Assembly: GCA_009739215.1 (NCBI GenBank)
Contig: VSJF01000008.1
Location: forward strand, 1,240,001 to 1,304,000
DNA from: Floccularia luteovirens
Lineage: Eukaryota > Basidiomycota > Agaricomycetes > Agaricales > Squamanitaceae
Length of the DNA stretch: 64,000 bases
Reading direction: 5' to 3'
Part shown: positions 9,955-21,228 of the stretch, one piece after another
How positions within the stretch are numbered: the stretch's first letter is position 1
Layout of the letters: every line of letters begins with the position of its first letter
Notes under the pieces: model-generated
The model's input: the letters and a program-made list of their open reading frames with translations, nothing else
The model's database searches: none
Told to the model about the DNA's origin: nothing
Made by a program: the position numbers and the translations under genes

Positions 9955-10920
9955 ATGTCAACCACTGCTGTAATCGCTGCTGTGTCTTTTGTCTTCTCTG
10001 GTGCTCGTTGGTTTGAGTGGAAGACTATGATGGAGATGTACCTTCAAACTGCCCAGTTGTGGCAGATTGTCTCCGGAGTCCGGACTCGCCCATCCCCCCA
10101 AGACCCCGACAACATCTCGGAAACGATGATGTTGTTGCAGCAGTCGTGGGATAATAAGGAATGACAGCAGCCATGAGATCGATAAAACAGAGGCTATCCC
10201 CCGACCTTATTCATGCTGCTGCACGTGATGAGTGTAACCATTCAAGTGAATTGTGGCAATGGCTTCGTTGACAGATTTGAGGTAAAGGAACTGGGTACCA
10301 TCTATGAATTATACAAAAAAGTCAAGGATTTCAAACTTGGCGGTGGTAACCCAGAACCTGACTTCCTCCGCCTTGAGGACCTGTTTGGTAGATTGTCTGA
10401 AAATGACTGTCCCATCCCAGAACTCTTGCAGATGTTGATTGCATTATCTGTGATCCCTGAAAAATGGAGTACTGTAATGGCAAACTTGTTGCAAAACAAG
10501 GATGCCACCACATTGAAACTTACAGATATTAAAGCTGCAGTCACCCACTAGTTTACTGGTACAAATATACAGAAGGCTAACGTCTCTGGAAGTGGTGGAC
10601 ATGTGCAAAAAATGTTCGAATATAAAACACAAATCCAACAATAACCCTTCTTACAAAGATCAGTCCAAAAAAGAAGACTCTCCAGCTGATCAGAAGAAGA
10701 AGAGGCAGTGCGGTAAACAGGGTGGCAAGCCAAAAGGAGAGAAAGAAAAAGCTAAAGAAGCTGAGGTAGTAGAAAGTAGTAGGTCTCACTCCCATGTCGC
10801 ATCAATGGCCATGCTGGCCACCTCATTTGGTGCCAGGTTAAGCACACCAGCTCCCTCGGCACCAACACCTACTTTCCTATGGGAAAAATCCCCACAAGTA
10901 CTACACTCCGCCGATTGCTA
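9955..10920 (+). pseudogene. copia Gag (frameshifted)
   Basis: The Gag starts at ATG 9955 and reads through a UBN2/DUF4219-like Gag region (RWFEWKTMMEMYLQTAQLW). It meets a frame break near 10160, continues as RLSPDLIHAAARDECNHSSELWQWL in another frame, then LLQMLIALSVIPEKWSTVMANL. Past a TAG (probably from CAG) near 10549 is a Lys-rich tail with a damaged knuckle (QCGKQGGKPKGEK). At least three frame breaks make it a pseudogene. Confidence 0.85.
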
Positions 10921-10934
10921 GTACATACACTGGC

Positions 10935-13236
10935 ATGAAAGCATTGAAGCACCCTGAGACGTATCATAGTACGAAACACTCAAGGGAACTTGTAGACCGT
11001 GAAGGTCTACCACGGCGCCCTCAATATCTCCGAAGATATGAGGAGCCTTTGTTGAACCATGGTGGTGGGGAACCCTCTACCTCGAGAATAGAGGAAGTAC
11101 CGGAAGAGGTAAGTGAATGTCCCTCAAAACGTCCTAAGACCAAGTCTCCTGAACCTTGGGAACTTTGCCTGGCTCGATCTGACTCAGGTGATTCTGTATC
11201 TCTTGGATTAGAGGAAGACCAGGACTATCTATGTCCCGCTAACGGATGGACTGAGATAGAAGTTGATAAGGCTATTGCGGATAGTGCAGGGATAGAGTGC
11301 ATAAATGCGGCTCTAGAAACTGGATACAAGAGTGAAAGGCAAGTACCTCCTTTGAACTGTAAAGTGACTGAGATTGATAGTGACCTACAGTGCCCTCTTC
11401 AGCTCTTGAAGCTGAACAGACTTAATAGCAGTAGTGGACTTTTCTGTTCTTTGTCACATGTATCTCTCGGCCCCTCTGAGGGGATTATTAATAATCATTT
11501 TGCATCTTGTTCGAAAGTGTAAGGGAAAAGCAAAGGATCCTAATCATGCATCGTGGATTATGGATTCAGGAGCATCAATGCACTTTATGCATGAACAAAC
11601 AGACTTCATTGAGTATCATACTCTGAAGAAACCAATTTCCATCCGGACAGCTTCTGAACAAGTTGTTTATGTCGAGGGACTTGAGACTGTCATGATGAGT
11701 CATGAAGTAGTTATACTCCTCAATGGAAACAAAGAGAGAAGAACGCGTAGGATGACTCGGATCTCACCAGTCTACTACATCCCTGGATTGAGTGGCCGCT
11801 TGCTCTCCATGGGACAATTCCTGACTGAAAAGAGGAATAGTGTTAGAGGGAAAGGGACTCTCATCAACATTGTTGATTCTAAAAGCGAGCCAATCTTGTC
11901 TTGTGAAACCCACATGAGAGGTGATACTATATACTGGTGTGATGCTCGAATTGTTCACAAACCCAGTGCTAAGGCCAGTGTTGTAATGTACAAGGTTACT
12001 TATGACACTTGGCACAAGAGATTTGGACATCCAGTCTAAACGGGTACTCCAGAAAGCTCCTGAGAATGTGCAAGGTTTTCCGACCTCATTAGAAGTGCCT
12101 AAGGAAATCCCATTATGCCCAGATTGTCTCCGAGGAAAGCAACATAGTAAGTCTTTCCCCCTGAGCTCTTCACGAGCTTCTGCACCTATTTGAGTTGGTT
12201 CATTCCGACTTAAAGCAGTTTTCTATCACAAGTTATCACAAATATTGCTATGTGATCACTTTCCTTGATGACTTTACGTCTCATGCCTGGATGATGAATT
12301 TGTGCCACAAAGATGACTCAAAGGCAGCAATGAAACAGTTTCAGTGCATTTGTCAAAACACAATTCAACACTGATGTAAAAAAGTGGCGTTTTGATGGAG
12401 GGGTGAATTCCTAGCAGATGGAAGTGTTGCTGAAGGATATGGGAGTAATCGTTGAGAAATCTGTCCCCTATGAGCAACAGCAGAATGGTAGAGCAGAGTG
12501 GTTAAATTGCACCTTAATAGATAAAGCAGGAAGCTATGCAACATGACGCCTGCATACCAGACAGCTGGTGGGAATTTAGCATGGAACAAGCAGTACACGT
12601 CTACAATCAAACTCCTATGGCGTGCCTGAAATGGCGTACACCTTTTGAGGCTTTGTACAAAGTTAAACTGGAAGTAAACCATCTTAGAGTATTTGACTCT
12701 GAAGCCTATGTCTATCCTCCCCAAAGAAAAACAGGTGAATAAACTCGCTCCTAAATCAGAGCTGATGGTATTCATTGGACACCCTGAAGGAGTAAAGGGC
12801 TATCGCTTCATGCGACTCCACAACAATACTGTCTTTGTGGCTGCCACCGCAATCTTTGACAAGCTTCTCTTTCCAAAATGTCCTAATCAGAAATAGCGTG
12901 GTATCACTGAAATAGGACAAGATCCCCCACCTCCTAGTCCATATAACTCAGACGACAAGGATAGTGAAGGCGATGATTCTATACTGCCCTCTCACGAACC
13001 AGTCTGAACTTAATTATTCTGATAGACCAGACCAACCAAACTCTTGGGATCCTTTGGATGATGTGCAGAAAAGACCGGTACCTACATATGGACTGAGAAA
13101 TCCACCACAAAATCCAAAGGCACCCCATATTCCTTATCCTAGTAGTGAAGGGCTTGACGAAGCCCCAACTCCCTTCCTGTCTCCTAACAGGGAACCACAT
13201 TGCTTACCTCTAGTGGAGAGGCCTCATACACCTTGA
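10935..13236 (+). pseudogene. copia linker, protease and integrase (dead)
   Basis: An acidic linker frame (10935-11522) carries no recognised domain. The protease is seen at about 11550 as WIMDSGASMHFMHEQ, with its DSGAS active site intact. It is followed by a GAG-pre-integrase segment with WHKRFGHP and LCPDCLRGKQHS (HHCC finger). The integrase core (FELVHSDLKQF after repair of one TGA; DDFTSHAWM) is split by several stops between 12190 and 12540. Downstream frames (12536-12896) hold the end of the integrase, with the GYRF..LHNNTVF motif typical of copia. A Pro-rich linker leads to the RT. Confidence 0.85.
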
Positions 13237-13659
13237 CCAAGGAGTGCAGCAGACGATATTGAGTACTCGCGACAGTCAAAGAGAGGGAACACCTGAAAGA
13301 CGGTTTGTGCCCAGACAAGAACCGCCTGAGATGATCAGAGAGACAGAGAAGGATCCCTAGAAACAGTCATACAAGACAATGCTTATGGAGATGATCCACT
13401 GCAACAACTGCAGAATCAGGATGATTATGCTTATTGGTGAGATAACATCGACCAGCACTTTGTGCTGGAAGATAGGCAGTGTTGGGTTCCCGTACCAACA
13501 GCACCACCTCAGCCCACTGACAATGAGTGCCCTGATGTAAGCACTAGGGATATGGATATAAGTCAAATGGCTTATGTGACTAAATTGGCACAGGAAGGGG
13601 GTGTAGAATTCACTGCCTATTTATTAGTGCATTGAGTTTCACATTCTGATAATCTAGTC

Positions 13660-15552
13660 CCAACTCAATTTAGAGATATAATGTGCCTTTCCACCGGCTG
13701 CAAAAGAAGAATGGTTGATCAGCTTGCCACAAAGAGATGGACACTCTTCGTAAGTGCGATGTAATGTCTGGACTTGTAGACCTACCCCAAGGTTGAAGAG
13801 CAGTTAAGAACAGATGGGTGTTTGTGGTCAAGTCCGATGGCCGCAAGAAAGCACGACTAGTTGCCAAAGGTTTCTCCCAGATCGAAGGACTCGACTTCAA
13901 GGAGATATTCTCGCCTGTTGTGAGATTTGAAACAGTGCACATCCTGTTAGCACTTGCAGTGCTCAACAATTGGGCTATTACTGGCCTGGATGTCAAGTCT
14001 GCCTTCCTGTATGGCAAACTTGAAGAAGAGATCTATATGGTCCAACCTGAAGGCTTCGTTGTCAAAGGACAAGAAAAGAAAGTCATCCGCCTGCAACGTG
14101 CTATCTATGGCTTAAAGCAAGCTGCATTAGCATGGTGGAAAGGACTTGTTGAGTCGATGAAAGAACTTGGCTTTCAAAGAACTCAATCAGACGCAGGAAT
14201 ATTTATCCATTGGTCAAAAGACCAGCAAGATATTGTGATAGCAATTATCTATGTTGATGATGCTATCTGGACTGGGTCCAATCCCAGACTCATAAACAAG
14301 AAGAAAGAGGATTTCATGAGATGATAGGAATATTGTGATTTGGGAGATGTCAATGAATTTCTTGGCATGTGCATACAGCAGACAGGTCAGTCCTACAGGA
14401 TAGATCAAGTCGCTTATTTAAAGAAGGTACTTGCACGCTTCGGCATGGAGAATGCTTGTAGAGCTGAGACTCCACTCCCAGCTGGATACAAATGTTGAGC
14501 AGCACCCTGTTTACACAGTAGAGGGGACTGATCTTACCTTAGAGCTTACTTAGGTTCTTAGAGACTTAGGTACTAGTACTGACTACTACGAATGAAATTC
14601 GACAAAGGACATAAGGTCCAGTAGCTCTACTTATATACATAATTGCTGTTTGTACAGCTTTGTACAATGGTCCGTGCGCAGGTACACTAATATATCATGT
14701 GACTACATATAGAACCTTGTAGAAGGTTATGGAATGTTCGTGAGAGTCACGTGCCATAGAGCATATGAGTGTGAGACACGTCATCAGTCACGTGCTCCAT
14801 CACATGATCAATTATGTAATCAGTCATGTGATTGTTGCTGTCGCAACAACAAACTAGTCCCTAATGAGGGAATCGCCACACCAGCGTTGAGAACTGAGTT
14901 TCAACAAATTATCGGCAGCTTGCTGTACCTGATGATTGGAACTCGACCTGATATTGCATACGCAGTAATTAGGTTAAGCATATTCGCAGCAAACCCAACA
15001 CAAGACCATGTGAATCAAGCAAAACACATAATGCGATACTTGGTTGGTACGCAACACTATTCCATCTTGTACAATGGAAAAAGTGATGAAGGGTTATATT
15101 CGTATACTGATTCTGACTGGGCCTCTGATGAAATATCGCGTAAGTCCCATACAGGTTTCTACATGATGCTAGCATCAGGCATTGTTGCGTGGCAATCTCG
15201 CAGACAGAAAACGATTGCATTAAGTTCCACTGAAGCAGAATATATGGCTAGCTCAGACTGTTGTCGCCAGCTGATGTGGATACTGAACGTGTTTCGTGAG
15301 ATTGGCTTACCCTTTGTAAAAGCCATCCCAATCTACATGGATAATCAGGGAGCCAATTTTATTGCTTCCAATCCTGTCGCCGAACGGCGCACCAAACACA
15401 TTGACATTCATTACCACTATATACGTGAGTGTATCGAAAACGGACAAGTCAAGGTCTTCTTCATTGAAGGGGTTAACAATCTAGCTGACATGCTTACAAA
15501 GCCATTGTCGCTGAGAGTTATTTATGAAGTGCAGAGCTCAACTACAGCTTGA
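13660..15552 (+). pseudogene. copia reverse transcriptase and RNase H, split by a solo LTR
   Basis: The RT (RVT_2) reads VVKSDGRKKARLVAKGFSQ, FSPVVRFETV, LDVKSAFLYGKLEEEIYM, RAIYGLKQAALAW and the catalytic IIYVDDAI. A TGA near 14322 and the solo LTR at 14493-14848 interrupt it. After the LTR the frame resumes as the copia connection and RNase H (GSLLYLMIGTRPDIAYAV, YTDSDWASDEISRKSHTG, ALSSTEAEYMA, NPVAERRTKHIDIHYHYIRE) and stops at 15552. Joining across LTR plus one duplication keeps the frame. RNase H itself has a continuous reading. Confidence 0.92.
14493..14848 (-). repeat. Solo LTR (copia family, inverted) nested in copia RT, TSD ACAAA
   Basis: 356 bp starting TGTTGAGCAGCACCC and ending CTGTCGCAACA, i.e. 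an inverted copia-family LTR of a related subfamily. Perfect 5-bp duplications ACAAA flank it (14488-14492, 14849-14853). It contains two GTCACGTG words (14746-14753, 14787-14794). It is a later insertion than the host element, since it lies inside its pol gene. Confidence 0.93.
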
Positions 15553-15729
15553 ATTTTATTCACAGTAAGTTTGATGCCATACAAGCACATAGACGTGCAA
15601 TATATCCAGTAAGTTCATTCTTGATCATAGTAAATCGAGAATACAGGTGAATGCTGCTGTCTTTCTAAATTCTTAAGATTATCCACTTAGGAGCGCAAAT
15701 GATTTGATTTATTCATCACATGCTGCACT

Positions 15730-15742
15730 AAGTGAGGGGGTG
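15730..15742 (+). promoter_or_regulatory. Polypurine tract of copia element
   Basis: AAGTGAGGGGGTG lies immediately before the 3' LTR, the place where plus-strand synthesis is primed in retrotransposons. The tract has one or two pyrimidine interruptions. Confidence 0.7.
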
Positions 15743-16105
15743 TGTTGCGACAGCAACTATCACATGAAGGATCACATGATTCATGTAATGTGATATGTCA
15801 TATGACCTAGTCATGTGACTCACTCATCATATGCTTTATATGTCACATGCATTATGACTAAGCATGTTCTTTGATGTTCTATAACATTCTACAAGGAACA
15901 TGTGACTTATGGAATTATCTAGCACGGACCACTATTTACAAATATGCACATACAATAAATCTGTATATAAGGACCTTGTACTTCGTACTATGCCCCTTGT
16001 CCAATTTATTAGTAGTAGTCAGTATTAGCCACTAAGAACAACAAGTAAGCTCCTAAGGTAAGGTAGTTCCACTCCACTGTGTAAAACACAGGGTACTGCT
16101 CAACA
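15743..16105 (+). repeat. 3' LTR of copia element
   Basis: 363 bp, same ends as the 5' LTR. Its version of the 9426-9433 GTCACGTG word is GTCACATG. It is followed directly by the right target duplication CACCC (16106-16110). Confidence 0.93.
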
Positions 16106-16489
16106 CACCCTTGGGGATATTCACACATTGTTACCAGTACTTAAACTACAGAGATGTATACAGTTCTGTAGTTTGAATATCAACTAAGACTTGTAATCTT
16201 GTTTCTCTTTAAGTTCTGTTCTCTTCCCACAACAACTCCAGTCTTTGGACACAAACCTCAGCATTCATAAATTAGACATCAGAAGTCAGCAGGGCACAAC
16301 AGACATTATTGAAGCCATATCTAACATCTGACAGGTGTTAACTCTGAGTTCACAGAATTGACCCCAAAGTCAGTTCTTGACAAACATGCTAGGAAAATCT
16401 ACTAGCCATCCAAGATGCAAGGATTGTATTGTATATAGTAAACCACATGCAGGGAAATCTACTGCAACTGCCTTACTCAATACACATTA

Positions 16490-16605
16490 GTAGCAGTAAC
16501 AGTCATAATACATGTAACATAGTAAGCATATGATGAATATAGTCACATGACATATCACATTACATGAATTAGATAATCCTTCATGTGATAGTTGCTATTG
16601 CAACA
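16490..16605 (-). repeat. Partial inverted copia-family LTR remnant
   Basis: The reverse complement starts TGTTGCAATAGCAACTATCA and tracks the first ~110 bases of the copia LTR with scattered differences, then similarity fades. No matching other end was found. The terminal stem GTTGC..GCAAC is kept while its loop has changed from GACA to AATA. Confidence 0.72.
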
Positions 16606-16837
16606 CTATTCCTATGTTTCGGAGCATACCAATTCATTTGATCCTCTTATATGTATTTGGATAGGGACTCAATTGGCTTGGATGTTCTGCCAGTCATGAC
16701 AATCTTCTGGGGTTTCAATATTCAATCATTTTCTTTCGCATGAGAATTCTTCACATGTACAAGATCATTACAGCATGACATGAAGGATACAAAACACTGC
16801 CGTAAATAAAAGAAAAAATTTTCATTCAAACATTACG

Positions 16838-19800
16838 TTAATGCATGACAATACTCTCTGGTGGACCTAGATAGCTTGGCAACAGGCCCCCAGTATCTGT
16901 ATCAAAACATGAGATTCTTGGGGAGCACAGTTCGGAAGCGTTTGATACGTACCAATCATGATCTTTTGGATGACAACTGCGGGCTCAATCATGAATAGCT
17001 ATTGGTGTACAGTGAGTCATATTGGACCACAAGGTTATCCAAATAAAGCACACCTTCAATGTATGTGCACCAGGACTGACACCGTTGAATATTGCGTTTA
17101 CCGTTACCTTTGCATTAGCAACAAAACCATCAGGCGTATCCCAGCCAGCGGGCAGAGCACCAGGGAGAGGGATTGGCATCGGGAATTTTGTCTGCATTGC
17201 AAGCGAGTCGATTTGAAGCTGCAAATGCCAGCGGCCGGTCATCACCGTTGGCATTGAATGATGGTGAAACAACTATGCTGACGGTGACATTTCCTTTCCC
17301 GCCAAGTGTATTGAAGTTGAAGAAATCGTATTCACTGGACAGGAACGCACAAATCAGTGAATATATAAACGCGAAATGTATTATTACGAACAGAGATGGT
17401 CCTGACCCCGCAGTAAAGTTTGCGTCGGTGTGTGGTTGAGGGGTGACGGCAGATAATGTTTTTCCGTACCCTGGCAACTCAGCCCATGCAATACCATTCA
17501 CAGTATTGTTTCGTGTGGCGTGGGCAGCCTCGATCGATAAAGCACCGGCACCCTCGACAAAACCTGATAACTAGTTAAATATTATGTGTGAGATACATGA
17601 CATGACTGTATACCTTTGAAGTTACTTGGCAATACATTCTTTTGAGCAATAAAGGTGATAGGAACAGCAGCGGTTGACAAAGGAGGTTGATTGGGTGTTG
17701 TTGCTTTGAATGTAACTGTCGCGACATTCTGACCAGCCTGAAGCTTGCTCCAATCCGGAACGCTTATAAACACCCTTACGTCCGGTTTGTTTGGGACTGC
17801 GGAACCTTTTGTCAGAGAAAGTTTCAACCATGTCACGTTGCTGGTCACTGCAAAGTCGAAGCCTGTGGGTCCTCCAACTCCGACGTCGACGTAGAAGTCC
17901 GAGATGGGATTGAAATTATCGAGAGTCACCGTTGGGAATGGGCAGCTGAACATTTGGGCACATTGGTTCATGTTATCTCCGGGCCTAGAGACCATCATAA
18001 TTAACTCGAATCATTTTCGGGACGATGAGGTTGATTTGCTTACCATGCCGCAAGAGTTCGCTCTGGAGCGATTCGCATCAGACCAGCTATGTTTTGCTTC
18101 TTGCTTTGTACTCGTGTAATCATAGGCATACTGATATGAAAACAGGATTAGAAAGAGGTATAGAACTCAAAAGAGAAGACAAACGTGTTTGTCATTGGCT
18201 GTTGCCAGTAATAATATCCAAGATCTGATAAATGATGACTTGGTGTTTATCACAAGTGTTAGCAAACAAACTTACGGGTTTGATCCATCATACTGAGAAT
18301 TGTTGTCAGCGTCAGAAATGGCAATTAGAATCGTACAAAATTACTTACTGAACCCATTTACCTATGGAAAATGTCTATTTAGCAAAGGTTATCGGCCAAG
18401 ATAAGTGGCTTCTTACCATCCAAGAGCTGATGATATTGTGTCTCCAGATCGAAGTCATGTTCGAATAAAGTTACTGCTTGGTCTGCGAACATGTTTGCAC
18501 TAGACTGTATTAATAAATGAGTAAAATTGTCATGCTACAATGAAATATTACTCACCATTGCTTGAGATGCTCGCAAGTTGGCTTTTCCGGCAGCGACCAT
18601 CTGAGAATAATTAGTTCATCTGACGAAGATGTACAAGACAAGGCGTACCATCTGGCCCAGGTTACTGTTCGCAAGGACAGGATGTTGAACAAGCTGGAAG
18701 AAAGCAGGTTTGGTACCTGCTGGCAGGCTGTTGTAAATGGCAGTAGATGCTGACTCCAAGGTCTTCCAAGCAGCAACAACGTTATCAGCCCTATGCACTA
18801 GTTAGACTCGGAATGGGTGTCAAGAGCTAGAGATGCTTACTCTCGATAATTGGTGAGACTGAAAGTTGTGGAATTAATCAACTCGGGCTTTCTCCTTGCA
18901 GTGAAACGTGTCAAATTTCCCACTATTTCTTCTATTTTAGTAGCAGTAGCTGGTGAAACGTCGAATTCCCGTTGGGCCCATGAACCAACGAAAGTGTTGA
19001 GGTTCTTTGAGTTCCACTTTGATGCATCCCAGGCATATGTGAGGAAGAAATCAATCTCGCGCTCGTAAGGCTTGAGGTCTCCAACGTTTAATATCCAAAC
19101 AGTAGTAGCCACGCGATCTACAGCAATTGACATTTGTTCGTGGATCTTAAGTTTGCGGTCAGGCCAGGTATGAACTTAATTGGATGTATTGTAGTACCTT
19201 TTCAATTTGAGTTGTCTAAAAAGGACTAGTCATTTAATTGACCTAAATGAGATCAGAAGAAAGTTCTTACTGGTGCCCATTTGGAGTCCATTGGGGTGCC
19301 AACCTAAATCATCAAGCGTTCAACATTTGTCTGAGGCAAATTAATCGGTATGGACACGTACATAATCAAGCTACAATAATAAGGTCAATCAAAGGGCTCG
19401 ATACATGAATATAGCGTTGCACTGACATGATAATAAACCCCAGCACCTCCAGTCCTATTCCTTTCATTCACTATTGGGAATCGGCGTATATTACCAAAGC
19501 TGACAATTAATAACAAATTAAAATTTTGTTTCCCGAAAGGAGCGAGGAAACTCACTTGTCATCAGACCAAAGCAGAGTCACATACTCCGGAACTCGCATC
19601 CCATCATCATAGTATCCTTCAACTTCTTTATCTGTCCGAATATGTAAGTATTAGACAAGCCCACGCAGAAACACACTAGCTCACACAAAGCCCAGAGTTG
19701 TGGAATTTGCGACACATCTATGGAGTCCCCATAGACATCCGTCAAAATCTTGGTCTGATCAGCTATGACTTGTTCCAGAAGGTCAATATCCGTCGTCTCC

Positions 19801-21228
19801 GATAGAGGTTCTGCAGATAATCTTTAACAATCTCATCTACAAAAAAAATTAAAGAAGAAAACCCACCATCACCAAATCCGCGCATTCCAAGTGTATATAG
19901 TGATTCGAAGGGCCTTGCACGTTGAGTCCCTTCTAACCAGTACGCTTGGACGACTGCTTTGTTGCCAACGTAGTCCCAGGCTCCTTTTTCAAAGATTGAG
20001 AATTCATTGGGCGTGGATCGCATCATTGGTTCTTGATGACTAGCAGCCAGTAATGGTTAATATAGTACGGACTATATCTTATTTATCGGGACGGACCTGG
20101 TTCCCATCACTACTCCATAAAAATCTGCGAGGAACTGGTTTTGAGGGTCGTCAATAGCAAAAGCACTAAGATACTTTGAGGACTCTACAATTAGAAACTA
20201 TCATTTATAAGCTTACCTGCCCCACATTGCTGTAATCAAAACCTCTTAAGTACATATCCATATCAACGACTGACAAAGAACCTACCCGGCCACAGATAGT
20301 TTGCCTTCAATCGTAAGATTAATTCAAACCTAATAAAAATCAAATCAGTCTTTACTTTCCCGCTAAATTCATTTCAGATATACGCACAATTTAGTGTAGA
20401 ATAGATGGTTGAAAGGTGAGTTCAAGGGAACAGATCCTGTTCCATTCGTGAACTTAACCATAGCCCATGCTTGCAAAGCCGGTTGCTCGTCGTTAAGGAA
20501 TATTCCGCGGTACTTGACAGTGGGCGAACTATGCTTGCATCCAGTAGGGGCAACGAATATCTCTGAGTGTTGGGTAGTAGGAACATCAGCCCACCTGTAG
20601 AGGTTCGGTCACATCAGTCAATGGGCTCAAAAAAGCAAAAGGTTGGTGTTCTTACCAGTACCACGGGGACACTCCTGAAAGACACAAAACCTCGGCGTTA
20701 GCGACTATTGGTGATAATTGAAACTATACAGGGCTCACCGAATTGTTCCGAATGGTCATAAAGGGCAAAGATTGTACCCCGCTTATCCGAACCAATTATC
20801 ACATAGGCGCTGTCAACACCTGGAAGCGGGTTCTTCACTTCCTGCGAGATGAAAGACTCCCATTTGCCGTTGATAGAAGATACATCCAGTTTGGTATTGT
20901 TGACAATGCGGTCGATGAGCGATGATTTTCCAAGAGTTCCGATAATGATAGGGTTGGTCGCTTTGGTGGAGGTAGCACTCGTTGAAACATTCGTTAACGA
21001 GGGCTTGACATTAGTTACACGTTGGACATCGGTAACAAAGTCCATGGCCGCGACTTGCACTCCGGGCCATTCATCTGGGGATATTAGGACTGATGCCGCC
21101 TTCCCATTACTCACTACCGAGAAACTGTTCGATGATGATTTGAAGGTGACACAGGTATCTTGTCCAATAGCGTAGATTTGTTCGAAAAGCGAGGACAATC
21201 CAAGAAGCAGCAAAGCAGACCTCCTCAT
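16838..21228 (-). CDS. GH115 xylan alpha-1,2-glucuronidase, secreted
   Basis: This enzyme family removes (4-O-methyl-)glucuronic acid side groups from glucuronoxylan, helping breakdown of hardwood hemicellulose outside the cell. The start at 21228 gives a signal peptide (MRRSALLLLG...QIYA). Family signatures follow across many short exons: GVSPWYWWADVP after the first introns, KYRGIFLNDEQPAL, YLWPA, MWGS, DFYGVVMGTRHQEPMMRS, EVEGYYDDGMRVPEYVTLLW, FGNIRRFP, RTGGAGVYYHV, then an alpha-helical segment (16.9-19.1 kb side) and the C-terminal beta domain. It ends DTGGLLPSYLGPPES and TAA at 16838-16840. There are more than a dozen introns, so exact exon edges need transcript data. It lies only about 230 bp from the last LTR remnant, tail-on to the transposon block. 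Family assignment is firm. Confidence 0.93.

Larger units (their letters stand above)
9327..16105 (+). mobile_element. Complete but inactive Ty1/copia retrotransposon, TSD CACCC
   Basis: The element has two near-identical LTRs (9327-9690, 15743-16105), a primer binding site right after the first, a purine-rich tract right before the second, and perfect 5-bp target duplications CACCC at 9322-9326 and 16106-16110. Domain order is Gag, protease, integrase, reverse transcriptase, RNase H, which is the copia (Pseudoviridae) order. Without the nested LTR (14493-14848) it would be about 6.4 kb. Many stops and frameshifts in every domain mean it cannot move by itself. Confidence 0.95.

Noticed and set aside
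10935..11522. 195-codon open frame as a host gene
   Set aside because: It lies inside the copia element between Gag and protease and is best read as an element linker region.
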